A stretch of DNA of 64,000 nucleotides, taken from Pelorhabdus rhamnosifermentans. Its GTDB lineage: Bacteria > Bacillota > Negativicutes > UMGS1260. Of this stretch, positions 1 to 9,584 are shown in pieces. Numbering within the stretch: the stretch's first letter is position 1; every line of letters starts with the position of its first letter. The stretch is from contig NZ_JAHGVE010000013.1 of assembly GCF_018835585.1 (NCBI RefSeq), positions 62,001 through 126,000 on the forward strand, read 5' to 3'. Both the position numbers and the translations under genes were made by a program. The notes under the pieces are model-generated. The model saw nothing but the letters and a program-made list of their open reading frames with translations. It had not been told where the DNA came from and did no database searches.

Positions 1-147
1 ACAAATTTTCATAATACAGAAGGAATTTTGAAAGCCGAATTAAAAAGAGATAAGGGCGTTATTAGGGTAAAAAAGCAAGAAATGTTAAAAAGCATGGATA
101 AGCAAGGGAGTGTAGCAAACCAATACAATTCAACAAGTGCAGGTTAG
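1..147 (+). CDS. 3' end of an unidentified gene (partial)
   Basis: Frame 1 is open from the window edge to a TAG and encodes a 48-residue, lysine-rich, hydrophilic tail with no motif I recognise. A second frame overlaps it and stays open to about position 277, so a frameshifted or decayed gene is possible. It lies 0.5 kb upstream of motA on the same strand. Without the missing 5' part I cannot assign a function or be sure that this is translated. Confidence 0.3.
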   Translation, partial: TNFHNTEGILKAELKRDKGVIRVKKQEMLKSMDKQGSVANQYNSTSAG

Positions 148-655
148 TACTTCTTCTAATGACCCGTTTCAGATGTGGGTCCAGCTAAATCGTGTCTTGA
201 TATTGGATTCCATTATAAAACAGCAGTTTATTTTTAAAAAGAATTTTTGTTGGGCCAATACAGAGATTTATAAATAGACAAACAAGCGAAAAGGTGTAAA
301 AAATAGGATGCGAAATTTTATTTTGACCCCCACTTCTTATTTAATTAATAGAAATTATTTTTTTCGATGCGTAAAATGACTTTTTTCTACAAAAAAGTAC
401 TGAGCCTTTTGGCACTATTTGTCCATTTTTGAGTGAAAAGTGTCTAATTTTTATCTTATATAGTTGACTTTATGACGAAGAAAACCTTACAATTAAACCG
501 ATAACTTTTATAAAAGTGACATTTTTTTTATTCTACAAGATTTTTGTGTATGAACAGGGAATAAAGAAGACCAGAAGCAATTTTAGATGCAGTATTGTTA
601 ATTTTTATCATTGATAATGAATTTAACGTGACAATGATGACTGGAGGAAAAAGTT
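148..655 (+). promoter_or_regulatory. AT-rich intergenic region upstream of motA
   Basis: About 500 bases with no convincing gene. Positions 497-504 read ACCGATAA, one base from the -10 of flagellar sigma-28 (GCCGATAA). No good TAAA -35 box lies 15 bases upstream, so the promoter call is weak. motAB genes are commonly sigma-28 dependent, which is the only reason to mention it. The Shine-Dalgarno GGAGG of motA is at about 643-647. Confidence 0.3.
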
Positions 656-1444
656 TTGGAACTATCGACAGTTGTAGGTATGGTTGTTGGGGTTTTGGCA
701 ATAGGTGTAGGCATGGTTTTAAAGGGTGCCAGTATTACGGCGCTGATTAATCCGGCTGCTTTTTTGATTATCATTGCGGGAACATTTGCCGCTTTAATGA
801 ATGCATTTCCAATGGCTAAGTTGAAGAATTTCCCGAAATTGCTAAAAGTACTTTTTTATAAACAACAATTGATGGAAAAAAGTGAACTCCTTCCTTTGTT
901 TGTTCAGTTGTCGCAAACGGCTAGACGAGAAGGTATTTTGGCTCTTGAAGGGCGTATTGAAGAAATTAAGGATCCTTTTATGAATAATGCTATCCATATG
1001 GTTGTCGATGGTATGGATTCAGAATTAATTCAGGATGTACTTGAGGCTGAAATCCATATGATGCAGGAACGTCACCGTGAGGGTGCCATGATTTTTGCGC
1101 AAGCTGGTATGTATGCGCCGACACTGGGCGTACTTGGTGCGGTTATCGGGTTGATTGCTGCCTTGGGTAATTTAAATGATATTGAAAAACTTGGTCATGC
1201 TATTGCTGCTGCTTTTGTGGCAACTTTGTTAGGTATTTTTACCGGTTACGTTATGTGGCATCCTTTTGCTAACAAATTAAAAGCTTTGTCAGCTGAAGAA
1301 GCGGAAATACGCCGGATGATTATGGAAGGGGTTTTATCGCTTCAAGCCGGAGATTCTCCCATTGCTCTACAGGCTAAACTTGTTGTCTTTATTCCGCAAT
1401 CAGAGCGTGCGGCAATGCTTGACACGAAAGCTGAAGGTAATTAA
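656..1444 (+). CDS. motA: Flagellar motor stator protein MotA
   Basis: MotA forms the proton-driven stator with MotB in the cytoplasmic membrane and generates flagellar torque. The 262-aa length is typical. Four hydrophobic segments are visible: two at the N-terminus (about 4-22 and 30-50) and two after the large cytoplasmic loop (about 145-167 and 178-200). The segment PTLGVLGAVIGLIAALGN matches the conserved third membrane helix with the pore proline. The loop carries the charged RREGILALE motif that contacts the rotor. Translation starts at TTG, nine bases after GGAGG. motB follows after two bases, so the pair is translationally linked. No other flagellar structural genes are present. Confidence 0.95.
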   Translation: MELSTVVGMVVGVLAIGVGMVLKGASITALINPAAFLIIIAGTFAALMNAFPMAKLKNFPKLLKVLFYKQQLMEKSELLPLFVQLSQTARREGILALEGRIEEIKDPFMNNAIHMVVDGMDSELIQDVLEAEIHMMQERHREGAMIFAQAGMYAPTLGVLGAVIGLIAALGNLNDIEKLGHAIAAAFVATLLGIFTGYVMWHPFANKLKALSAEEAEIRRMIMEGVLSLQAGDSPIALQAKLVVFIPQSERAAMLDTKAEGN

Positions 1445-1446
1445 TT

Positions 1447-2190
1447 ATGGCTAGAAGAAAACCGGAAAAACATCCTGAAGAGCATGCCGATGAAACTTGG
1501 TTGGTTCCTTATTCAGACATATTGACACTGTTATTGGCCTTGTTTATTGTACTCTTTGCTTCATCCCAAGTGGATCAAAAAAAGTTTCAACAGATGAGCC
1601 AGTCATTTAACTCTGCTTTTAGTGGTGGTCAGTCTATTTTAAATAATGAGGCTGCTATTGTGGAACAACCAAGCGAGAGGCCTCCTGAGAACACTCTTTC
1701 TGAGGAAAATAAGAAACAAGCCATGGAGTCGTTGCAGCTCAATGATGTCAAAAAGAAGCTTGATGAATACATAAGAATTAATGGTTTAGGTGGTCAATTA
1801 CAGACTTCTTTGACCGAAGATGGTTTAGTGATTCGGATACAAGATACGGCATTATTTACATCTGGACGAGCAGATATGCGTCCTGAGTCCGAACGCTGGG
1901 GCAGTACTATTGCTAAGATGTTGGCAATTTTGCCACAGTCCGTGATTATTTCGGGCCATACGGATAATGTTCCTATTCATACAGCTGAGTTTCCTTCTAA
2001 TTGGGATTTAAGCTCCAAACGGGCGCTAAACTTTATGAAGTTCTTACTTGCAGAGGATGTGAGACTAAAACCTGAGCGGTTTAGTGCTACTGGTTACGGC
2101 GAATATCGTCCGGCTGCCGATAACTCGACTGACGAGGGAAGAGCAAAAAATCGACGCGTTGAAGTTCTAATTTTAAAACAATATCGTTAA
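1447..2190 (+). CDS. motB: Flagellar motor stator protein MotB
   Basis: Partner of MotA. One N-terminal membrane helix (about 20-40) contains PYSDILTLLLALF, whose Asp24 is the expected proton-carrying residue. A periplasmic OmpA-like peptidoglycan-binding domain (about 120-247) includes ISGHTDNVPIH and the C-terminal GRAKNRRVEVLI signature and anchors the stator to the wall. Length (247 aa) and order are as usual. The gene starts two bases after motA stops. Confidence 0.95.
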   Translation: MARRKPEKHPEEHADETWLVPYSDILTLLLALFIVLFASSQVDQKKFQQMSQSFNSAFSGGQSILNNEAAIVEQPSERPPENTLSEENKKQAMESLQLNDVKKKLDEYIRINGLGGQLQTSLTEDGLVIRIQDTALFTSGRADMRPESERWGSTIAKMLAILPQSVIISGHTDNVPIHTAEFPSNWDLSSKRALNFMKFLLAEDVRLKPERFSATGYGEYRPAADNSTDEGRAKNRRVEVLILKQYR

Positions 2191-2258
2191 AATATCCATT
2201 AATTGCGTACCACTTTATGTGATACGCATTTTTATATTTTATAGTAAATTTGTATTTT

Positions 2259-3164
2259 TTACATATCGCTTTTTTCAAGGAGTTGGTAAAACTTTTGTGC
2301 TGCCATGGGAAGGGGAATTTTGGCATGCGTCACAAGTCCTAAATGACGTTTTGGAAGACATTCTGCGAGTGGCACTTCAAAGAGTTGATGCGATGTAAGG
2401 TTTGGACGGACAAATTCTTTAATAGCAAAAGTAAGCCCCATATTTTCTTTGACAAGATCAATACAGAGGTCGAGACTGCCTAATTCCATGACAGGATTCA
2501 GTGGCACCTTGCGGGCAGTAAAAAAATCATCAATATAGCGACGGGTTGTCGATTTCTGTTCCAATAATATGAGCGGATATTGTTGTAAATTTTCCAGGAA
2601 AAGTGGCCGATTTTGTAAATCGGCATAATTCGATCCGGCAATAAGTATGTCAGAAATGGCCATCAGGGGCCGACACAAAAGAGTGTGTTCAGAAAAAAAT
2701 TCTGCTGTTGTGATGAGAGCAATATCTATGCCTCCTTTTTTTAACAGGTCTACACAGACCGGTGAGGGGCGATTGATTAAGGTAATTTTAATGTGAGGGT
2801 AAAGGTGTTTGTATTTTGTGAGAAAAGATAGTAGATAATAGCGACAGAGCGTATCACTGGCACCGAGACGTAGTTCACCCTGTTTGAGGCCATTGAGATC
2901 TGCTAGGTTACGTTCTCCTATTTCAATGAGGTGATAGGCTTGTTCAATGTGGTGAAATAAAATCTGTCCGGCCTGGGTGAGGTGGACTTGTTTTGTCGTA
3001 CGAATAAATAAGGCAACAGCTAGCTGTTCTTCTAATAAACGGATGCTTTGACTGATAGCAGATTGTGAGAGATAGAGATGCTGGGCTGCTTTGGAAAAAC
3101 TGAGATTTGTTGCTACGTGATAGAATACTTTATAGTGCTCAAAATTGATAGATGAGTTTTTCAA
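2259..3164 (-). CDS. LysR-family transcriptional regulator
   Basis: A 301-aa LysR-type regulator. The N-terminal winged helix-turn-helix (about 14-60) contains FSKAAQHLYLSQSAISQSIR, followed by the usual two-lobe ligand-binding domain. The start is TTG with a weak AAGGTG upstream. It is divergent from purL across about 100 bases, and LysR regulators often control the divergent gene, but its target and ligand are not readable from sequence. An inverted repeat ATTGTA-N6-TACAAT at 3216-3233 in the shared intergenic region is a possible operator. Confidence 0.85.
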   Translation of the reverse strand: MKNSSINFEHYKVFYHVATNLSFSKAAQHLYLSQSAISQSIRLLEEQLAVALFIRTTKQVHLTQAGQILFHHIEQAYHLIEIGERNLADLNGLKQGELRLGASDTLCRYYLLSFLTKYKHLYPHIKITLINRPSPVCVDLLKKGGIDIALITTAEFFSEHTLLCRPLMAISDILIAGSNYADLQNRPLFLENLQQYPLILLEQKSTTRRYIDDFFTARKVPLNPVMELGSLDLCIDLVKENMGLTFAIKEFVRPNLTSHQLFEVPLAECLPKRHLGLVTHAKIPLPMAAQKFYQLLEKSDM

Positions 3165-3215
3165 TTTATAATCACACCTTATAGAACATATTATAATGAT
3201 TCATTATTATTATGA

Positions 3216-3233
3216 ATTGTATCGTGTTACAAT
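3216..3233. promoter_or_regulatory. Inverted repeat, candidate LysR operator
   Basis: ATTGTA and TACAAT form a 6-bp inverted repeat with a 6-base spacer between the divergent lysR-type gene and purL. The geometry contains the T-N11-A pattern typical of LysR-type binding sites. Binding is inference. Confidence 0.35.
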
Positions 3234-3266
3234 AGTTTTGTAAAGAAAATGAAGGGGGATTCATAA

Positions 3267-6200
3267 ATGGAGAGTGTAAGACGTTTATATGTAGAGAAAA
3301 AGCCTGCTTTTGCTGTGGAGGCAGCTGCCCTGAAGCAGGATCTTACGGTGAATTTAGGTATTCGCCATTTAACGAATCTTCGAATTTTGAATAGATATGA
3401 TGTGACAGGTCTTTTGGCCGCGGAATTTTCCCTTGCTGCTGAGCAGGTATTTTCTGAGGCTACTGTTGATGAAGTATATGATGAAAATTTTATTTTCCCC
3501 ATAGAGGCCAAGGTAATTGCCATTGAAAGCCTGCCTGGCCAGTATGATCAGCGAGCAGACTCAGCTGAACAGTGTATTCAATTGATTACGCAAAAATCTC
3601 GGCCCCAAGTGGTTACAGGAAAAGTCCTCTTATTATATGGAAATCTCACTGACGAAGAAATAGGAGCCATTCAAAATTATTGTATTAATCCAGTGGAAAG
3701 TCGATCTGCCAGTCTAGAAAAGCCGAAAAGTTTAGAGCGTATGAGTGAAGTTCCTGCCGATGTGGCTGTTTTATCTGGCTTTCGCAATTTCTCAACCGCT
3801 GAGCGGACTAGATTAATTGATGAGCTGGGACTTGCCATGAGCGCAGCCGATTTGGAATTTTGCCAGTCTTATTTTCAGGAGGAACAGCGCGAGCCTACGC
3901 TAACCGAGATTAAGGTGCTTGATACGTATTGGTCTGATCATTGTCGCCATACGACGTTTCAAACGGAGATTGAAGATGTGGATATTGAACAAAGTCCGTT
4001 TAATGAGCCTGTTCAAGCCGCTTATGAGCGTTACCAAGCAGGACGGCAAAGAGTGTATGGACAAAAAGAAAAGTGTCTGTGTTTGATGGATATTGCTGTT
4101 TTGGCTATGAAAGAGCTTAAGACAGAGGGTAAATTGAATGGACTTGATGAATCAGAGGAAATTAATGCTTGTAGTATTGTCGTACCTGTGACAGTTGGGG
4201 GACACAAGGAAGACTGGCTGGTGATGTTTAAAAATGAAACACATAATCATCCCACAGAAATCGAACCTTTTGGTGGAGCGGCAACGTGTCTGGGTGGTGC
4301 CATCCGCGACCCCCTGTCAGGGCGTTCTTATGTCTATCAGGCCATGCGTGTTAGTGGCAGCGGTGATCCGCGCACACCTGTTGCTAAGACGTTACCGGGA
4401 AAATTGCCGCAACGGAAAATTACGCTAGGCGCTGCTTCTGGCTATAGTTCTTACGGGAATCAGATTGGTTTGGCTACGGGTCAAGTGACAGAAGTGTATG
4501 ACGAAGGCTATGTGGCAAAACGAATGGAAATTGGTGCTGTTATTGGTGCTGCACCACGTAGTAATGTCGTGCGCGAAACGCCCCTTCTGGGCGATGTTGT
4601 CCTGCTTGTAGGCGGACGTACGGGTCGTGATGGTTGCGGCGGTGCTACCGGCTCTTCAAAGGCTCATACAGGCAATTCATTATCCAGCTGTAGTGCTGAG
4701 GTACAAAAAGGCAATGCTCCCACAGAAAGAAATATTCAGCGCCTCTTTAGAAATCCTGTTGTGAGTCAGATGATCAAACGCTGCAATGATTTCGGTGCCG
4801 GTGGCGTTTCTGTCGCTGTGGGGGAACTGACGGACAGCCTCTTAATTGATTTGGATCAGGTCATTAAAAAATATGATGGATTGGATGGCACGGAACTTGC
4901 CATCTCGGAATCACAGGAACGGATGGCTGTAGTTGTTGCTAAGGAAGATGCTACTGCTTTTATTCGTTATGGTCAGCAGGAAAACTTAGAAGTAACGCAA
5001 GTGGCCACTGTTACAGATACGGGCCGTTTGGTGATGTTATGGCGGGGCAAGGAAATTGTAAATTTGAGTCGTAAGTTTTTAGATTCAAATGGTGTTCGGC
5101 AAAAAACGAAAGTCAAAGTAACAGCACCTGAAAATAGAAATATATTTACGGCTCTCTTACCTCAAACAGCGGTTGCCTTGCCTGATGAAAAAGCAGCTTG
5201 GTTGGCTAATTTAGCGGATCTTAATGTATGCAGTCAAAAAGGGCTTGCGGAACGGTTTGATTCGACCATTGGGCGTAGGACAGTCTTAATGCCGTTTGGC
5301 GGTAAATATCAATTAAGCCCTGCTGAAGGTATGGCAGCGAAAATTCCTGTACAAACAGGTGAAACAACCGATATGACACTCATGACCTATGCCTATCAGT
5401 GTGATTTGGCAAAATGGAGTCCTTTTCATGGTGGTGTTTATGCTGTCACAAGTGCTATATCGAAAATTGTTGCTCTTGGCGGGGATGCCAGTAAGGTTTA
5501 TCTTACTTTGCAGGAATACTTTGAAAGATTGGCAGACGACCCGGTAAAATGGGGTAAGCCTTTTAGTGCGCTATTAGGTGCCTATTGGGCTCAAATGCAA
5601 CTGGGAGTTGTAGCTATTGGCGGAAAGGACAGTATGTCTGGTACCTTTAACGAGCTTAGTGTGCCACCAACCCTTGTGGCTTTTGCTGTGGCTGTAGGCG
5701 ATACCAAGGAGATTATTTCAACGGAATTAAAACAAATAGGAAGTAAGCTTGTTTATTTGCCTTTGCCACGGAATGAACAGTTTTTGCCTGATTTTACGGT
5801 TCTCAAGAATTTGTATGCTAAAACGACAGCACTTATGCGATGCGGCAAAGTGTTATCTGCTGCTACAGTGCGCGAGGGCGGACTTGCTGCAACAGTGAGC
5901 CGTATGGCTTTTGGAAATCTGATCGGTGTAGACTTGACGGCCTCCAAGCACGCTAGTGAATGGTTCCAGAGTGATTATGGTGCACTGCTGTTAGAAATAA
6001 AAGAAGAAAGTGATTTAGCTGAGGCCTTTGCTGGAGTTTATTATGAGACCATTGGCAGGACGATTGCGGAGCCAGATATCCGTATGGGGCAGACAGTTAT
6101 TTCTCTTAAAGAAGCGCTTGACGCTTGGACAAGTCCGCTTGAAAAGGTTTTTCCTGTCAAAGCTGTTCCTGCTGCGGACCAGTCGGCACCTGTTGTTACT

Positions 6201-7037
6201 TATCAGAGTCATGGGACCAAACGGCAGGGTACTTCACTGGCTAAACCCAAAGTGCTTATTCCGGTCTTTCCAGGTACGAACTGTGAAATGGATTCCGCTG
6301 AGGCATTTGCTGCCGCGGGTGCAAAACCGGAGATTTTAGTCATTCGTAATATGCGTCCCCAGGATTTACAGGATTCCCTCGCGGAACTTATCAAGAAGAT
6401 TTCAACAAGTCAAATGATCATGTTGCCAGGCGGTTTTAGTGCAGGTGATGAGCCAGATGGTTCAGGAAAATTTATTGCTACTTTATTCCGTAATCCGGCT
6501 GTTACAGAAGCAGTGAATGAATTTTTGAGTCGAGATTCGCTGATACTTGGCATTTGTAATGGGTTTCAGGCGCTGATTAAGTTGGGACTTTTGCCTTACG
6601 GTAAGATTCAGCCGCTTCAAGCAGGTTTTCCAACCTTGACGTATAATCGAATTGGTCGTCATATATCTACTTATGTTGAGACAAAAATTACGTCAAAACT
6701 GTCGCCCTGGTTTGAACGGGTTCAGCTCGGGGATCAACATACGATTGCCGTTTCTCATGGGGAAGGACGATTTATTGCCAGTCCCGCGGTGCTTGAAATG
6801 TTGAGAAAGAATGGCCAGATTGCGACGCAATATGTTGATTTAGCCGGTTTGCCGGCAGTTGATGTGCCATATAATCCTAACGGCTCAATTTGGGCAGTAG
6901 AGGGGATTACAAGTCCTGATGGTAAAATTTTAGGGAAGATGGGCCATTCTGAACGTGTCGGTTCTTATGTTGGTACAAATGTATCAGGAAATAAAGATCA
7001 ACGGTTATTTGAATCAGGCGTTGCTTATTTTGCTTAA
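3267..7037 (+). CDS. purL: Phosphoribosylformylglycinamidine synthase, single-chain
   Basis: Catalyses the fourth step of purine synthesis: FGAR plus glutamine and ATP gives FGAM. At 1,256 aa it is the large one-polypeptide form, with synthetase and glutaminase fused, instead of the purS/purQ/purL set of Bacillus. Visible landmarks are the linker motif TYWSDHCRHTTF (about residue 220), glycine-rich AIRS-like repeats in the middle, and a C-terminal class I glutamine amidotransferase with FPGTNCEMDSAEAF and LGICNGFQALIKLG, the latter holding the catalytic Cys. The start ATG is preceded by GAAGGGGG. No other pur biosynthesis gene is nearby; purR lies 51 kb downstream. Confidence 0.97.
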   Translation: MESVRRLYVEKKPAFAVEAAALKQDLTVNLGIRHLTNLRILNRYDVTGLLAAEFSLAAEQVFSEATVDEVYDENFIFPIEAKVIAIESLPGQYDQRADSAEQCIQLITQKSRPQVVTGKVLLLYGNLTDEEIGAIQNYCINPVESRSASLEKPKSLERMSEVPADVAVLSGFRNFSTAERTRLIDELGLAMSAADLEFCQSYFQEEQREPTLTEIKVLDTYWSDHCRHTTFQTEIEDVDIEQSPFNEPVQAAYERYQAGRQRVYGQKEKCLCLMDIAVLAMKELKTEGKLNGLDESEEINACSIVVPVTVGGHKEDWLVMFKNETHNHPTEIEPFGGAATCLGGAIRDPLSGRSYVYQAMRVSGSGDPRTPVAKTLPGKLPQRKITLGAASGYSSYGNQIGLATGQVTEVYDEGYVAKRMEIGAVIGAAPRSNVVRETPLLGDVVLLVGGRTGRDGCGGATGSSKAHTGNSLSSCSAEVQKGNAPTERNIQRLFRNPVVSQMIKRCNDFGAGGVSVAVGELTDSLLIDLDQVIKKYDGLDGTELAISESQERMAVVVAKEDATAFIRYGQQENLEVTQVATVTDTGRLVMLWRGKEIVNLSRKFLDSNGVRQKTKVKVTAPENRNIFTALLPQTAVALPDEKAAWLANLADLNVCSQKGLAERFDSTIGRRTVLMPFGGKYQLSPAEGMAAKIPVQTGETTDMTLMTYAYQCDLAKWSPFHGGVYAVTSAISKIVALGGDASKVYLTLQEYFERLADDPVKWGKPFSALLGAYWAQMQLGVVAIGGKDSMSGTFNELSVPPTLVAFAVAVGDTKEIISTELKQIGSKLVYLPLPRNEQFLPDFTVLKNLYAKTTALMRCGKVLSAATVREGGLAATVSRMAFGNLIGVDLTASKHASEWFQSDYGALLLEIKEESDLAEAFAGVYYETIGRTIAEPDIRMGQTVISLKEALDAWTSPLEKVFPVKAVPAADQSAPVVTYQSHGTKRQGTSLAKPKVLIPVFPGTNCEMDSAEAFAAAGAKPEILVIRNMRPQDLQDSLAELIKKISTSQMIMLPGGFSAGDEPDGSGKFIATLFRNPAVTEAVNEFLSRDSLILGICNGFQALIKLGLLPYGKIQPLQAGFPTLTYNRIGRHISTYVETKITSKLSPWFERVQLGDQHTIAVSHGEGRFIASPAVLEMLRKNGQIATQYVDLAGLPAVDVPYNPNGSIWAVEGITSPDGKILGKMGHSERVGSYVGTNVSGNKDQRLFESGVAYFA

Positions 7038-7136
7038 ATTGCCCAGAATTTAAATTCATTTTGATAAGAAAGTATGGTTTAGGCTTCTTTGGCTTATGCT
7101 ATTGTTAAAATATTTTCCCTTTTTCTCAATTTTTTA

Positions 7137-7164
7137 TTGCACTTTTGGTCATTTATGATAAAAT
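7137..7164 (+). promoter_or_regulatory. Sigma-A promoter of the decarboxylase gene
   Basis: TTGCAC (7137-7142), a 16-base spacer and TAAAAT (7159-7164) make a reasonable housekeeping promoter. It lies about 65 bases upstream of the chosen ATG at 7231. Confidence 0.5.
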
Positions 7165-7230
7165 CATATCGTGCTTTTTGGCGAGACTGCGGACCGGAAG
7201 CCAGAATTTAGAGAGACAGGAGAATGGCCA

Positions 7231-8361
7231 ATGCAAAAAGTTTTTAAATTATCCCAAAAGGCTATGAATACACTGGCAGAGCAGTATAAAACGCCACTGC
7301 TTGTTTTGTCAACGGAACAAATTGCTTATAATTATCAGCTGCTTCAGAGTCATCTGCCGCAGGTCAAAATTCACTATGCTGTGAAAGCCAATCCTGATGA
7401 AAGAATTGTTTTGACTTTAGCGAAGCAAGGGGCGTATTTTGATGTGGCTTCTGATGGTGAAATGATGGCTTTAACAGGGTTGGGGATTGCACCGGAACGG
7501 ATGATTTATGCTAATCCAGTGAAAACTTCCAGTGGTTTGGCAGTAGCGGATAAGCATGGCGTTTATAAAATGACCTTTGACAGTGAGAGTGAAATTTATA
7601 AAATGGCTAAGGCTTTGCCAGGCGCAACGGTTTTGCTTCGTATCCGCGTAGATAACCCTGATGCTTTAGTGGACCTAAATAAAAAATTCGGTGCACCAGC
7701 GGAAGAGGCTATTCGGCTGCTGACTATTGCGAGAGCTCAGGGACTTACTGTTGGCGGGCTATGTTTTCATGTTGGCAGTCAGTCACCGAATGCGAAAGCT
7801 TATCTTGCTGCGCTGGAACTTTGTCATGGAATTTTTGAACAAGCTAAAGGAATTGGGTTGGAACTTTCCATTCTGGATATTGGTGGCGGTTTTCCTATAC
7901 CGACAGTAACGGATGACATTGATATTGAATTGATGCTGTCACAAATTCAAGAGTCACTTGAACGTCTGTTTCCTCATACGGAAATTTGGGCCGAGCCAGG
8001 CCGGTTTATTTGCGGAACGGCTGTAAATCTTATTACACGTGTTATTGGTACGCAAGAACGCAATGAGCAACAGTGGTATTTTCTTGATGAAGGTCTTTAT
8101 GGTACGTTCTCGGGTATTCTTTTTGATCACTGGGAGTATGAACTGATTAGTTTTAAGACAGGTAAACAAATTACGGCAACTTTTGCAGGCCCTAGCTGTG
8201 ATTCCCTTGATGTATTGTTCCGGGATATTCCGACTGTCATGCTTGATGTGGATGATGTGCTTCTTGTACCTAATTGCGGTGCTTATACGAGTGCGTCAGC
8301 AACTGTATTTAACGGTTTTGCCAAGGCGCAACTTATTGTATGGGAAGATACATTGGATTAG
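7231..8361 (+). CDS. Fold-III PLP decarboxylase (lysine/ornithine decarboxylase type)
   Basis: A 376-aa alanine-racemase-fold (group IV) decarboxylase converting ornithine to putrescine and/or lysine to cadaverine. HYAVKANPDERIV carries the PLP lysine (about K52), GGGF is the phosphate-binding loop, and GPSCDSLD near the C-terminus carries the active-site Cys of this family. ATG 7231 is chosen because it follows AGGAGA by seven bases; an upstream in-frame ATG at 7171 has no ribosome site. In Selenomonas a related lysine/ornithine decarboxylase makes cadaverine that is attached to peptidoglycan, a Negativicute trait. Substrate preference here is not readable. Transcription ends at a strong terminator. 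Confidence 0.88.
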   Translation: MQKVFKLSQKAMNTLAEQYKTPLLVLSTEQIAYNYQLLQSHLPQVKIHYAVKANPDERIVLTLAKQGAYFDVASDGEMMALTGLGIAPERMIYANPVKTSSGLAVADKHGVYKMTFDSESEIYKMAKALPGATVLLRIRVDNPDALVDLNKKFGAPAEEAIRLLTIARAQGLTVGGLCFHVGSQSPNAKAYLAALELCHGIFEQAKGIGLELSILDIGGGFPIPTVTDDIDIELMLSQIQESLERLFPHTEIWAEPGRFICGTAVNLITRVIGTQERNEQQWYFLDEGLYGTFSGILFDHWEYELISFKTGKQITATFAGPSCDSLDVLFRDIPTVMLDVDDVLLVPNCGAYTSASATVFNGFAKAQLIVWEDTLD

Positions 8362-8370
8362 TGAGGGATA

Positions 8371-8422
8371 AATAGAACGGAGCTGAGTTGAAAGTGAACT
8401 TTCAACTCAGCTCCGTTCTATT
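8371..8422. terminator. Bidirectional terminator, perfect 24-bp stem
   Basis: Arms 8371-8394 and 8399-8422 are perfect inverted repeats around a TGAA loop, with A/T-rich flanks, between the convergent decarboxylase and dehydrogenase genes. Confidence 0.9.
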
Positions 8423-8437
8423 ATTACTTTATTTTAT

Positions 8438-9421
8438 TTAAAAATTTGCTTCTTTATTGGCGCAGGCAGGCAAGGTTTGTCCTTTTAATCCCTCTAACAA
8501 GTTTTTAACAGCTAGACGAGCCATCACGTCGCGTGTTTCATGGGTAGCACTGCCGATATGGGGTGTTACTAAAATATTTTTCAGGGTGAGCAGCTTATGG
8601 TCGGCAGGCAGTGGCTCGGGGTCTGTAACATCCATGGCGGCAAAGGCAATTTCACCGGCTTTTAGGGCATTATAGAGGGCATCAGAATCCACGACTTTGC
8701 CTCGAGCCGCATTAATTAAGTAAGCCGTTCTTTTCATCTTGGCAAATTGTTGAGCGCTAAACAGATGGGTACTTTCTTTGGTTAATGGCAGCATAACAAG
8801 GACAAAGTCGGATTGAGCCAGAAGTTCATCAAAAGTAACATAGGTTGCTTTGACGGTATCTTCATCCTTGCGACGGTGACGATTGTGATAAATGATCTTT
8901 AGGCCAGAAGCCTGGGCACGTTTAGCGACGGCCACACCAATACTGCCGAGTCCAACAATCCCCAGGGTTTTTCCATATAAGTCAATGCCAAATGGAAAGG
9001 ACTGACCTTGGCCCCAAGCACCTGAACAGACAAAATTCCAGCTTTCGGGAATGCGTCTGGCAGCGCTTAAGAGCAGACCAAAGGCAATATCAGCCGTTGC
9101 TTCGACAAGGACACCTGGTGTGTGTCCCACGGGAATCTTTCGCGCTGAGCAGGCGGCAAGATCAATATTATCGACGCCTACAGAAGGTTGTGAGATGACT
9201 TTTAGTTGTGGGGCTTTATCAAGTAAATCGGCAGTAACAGTTAAACTGGCAGTGGCTAGAAGTCCTTCGGCTGTTTGCAGTGCTTTTTCAAGTAGCTGTG
9301 TATTCGAACCGGATAAATCCTCAAATTGTGTAACAGAGGTGGTAGCTTCCAAGTGTTCCCGAACAACTGGAAGTACACGTCCCGCAATAACAACGGAAGG
9401 CTTTGTTTTGTTTATAACCAT
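8438..9421 (-). CDS. D-2-hydroxyacid dehydrogenase (NAD(P)-binding)
   Basis: A 327-aa member of the D-isomer-specific 2-hydroxyacid dehydrogenase family (glyoxylate/hydroxypyruvate reductase or phosphoglycerate dehydrogenase-like). The Rossmann motif GLGSIG (about 155-160), the catalytic Arg in NAARGKVVD, a Glu in DVTDPEP and the His in PHIGSATHETR are all present, so it should be active. It lacks the ACT domain of long SerA proteins. The start follows AAGGAGAT. Substrate cannot be assigned. It is monocistronic and convergent with the decarboxylase. Confidence 0.85.
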   Translation of the reverse strand: MVINKTKPSVVIAGRVLPVVREHLEATTSVTQFEDLSGSNTQLLEKALQTAEGLLATASLTVTADLLDKAPQLKVISQPSVGVDNIDLAACSARKIPVGHTPGVLVEATADIAFGLLLSAARRIPESWNFVCSGAWGQGQSFPFGIDLYGKTLGIVGLGSIGVAVAKRAQASGLKIIYHNRHRRKDEDTVKATYVTFDELLAQSDFVLVMLPLTKESTHLFSAQQFAKMKRTAYLINAARGKVVDSDALYNALKAGEIAFAAMDVTDPEPLPADHKLLTLKNILVTPHIGSATHETRDVMARLAVKNLLEGLKGQTLPACANKEANF

Positions 9422-9584
9422 AAGAGCATCTCCTTTATAGATAGAATTAGTTGGCTAGCTGGGAAAGTATTCAATACATATCAACTAGATTATAACACTC
9501 GTTGTGGGTTTTTTCATCTAGGCAGGGATTCTTTTCGTGAGTGGCGAAAACCGTTTCATAACACTAATGACGTAGGTGGTTAAA

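Noticed and set aside
6028-6339. Open frames inside purL in other frames
   Set aside because: purL is conserved and continuous through this region, so these are chance frames.
9051-9440. Long open frame opposite the hydroxyacid dehydrogenase gene
   Set aside because: It is a shadow frame of a clearly conserved gene and has no ribosome site or motif.
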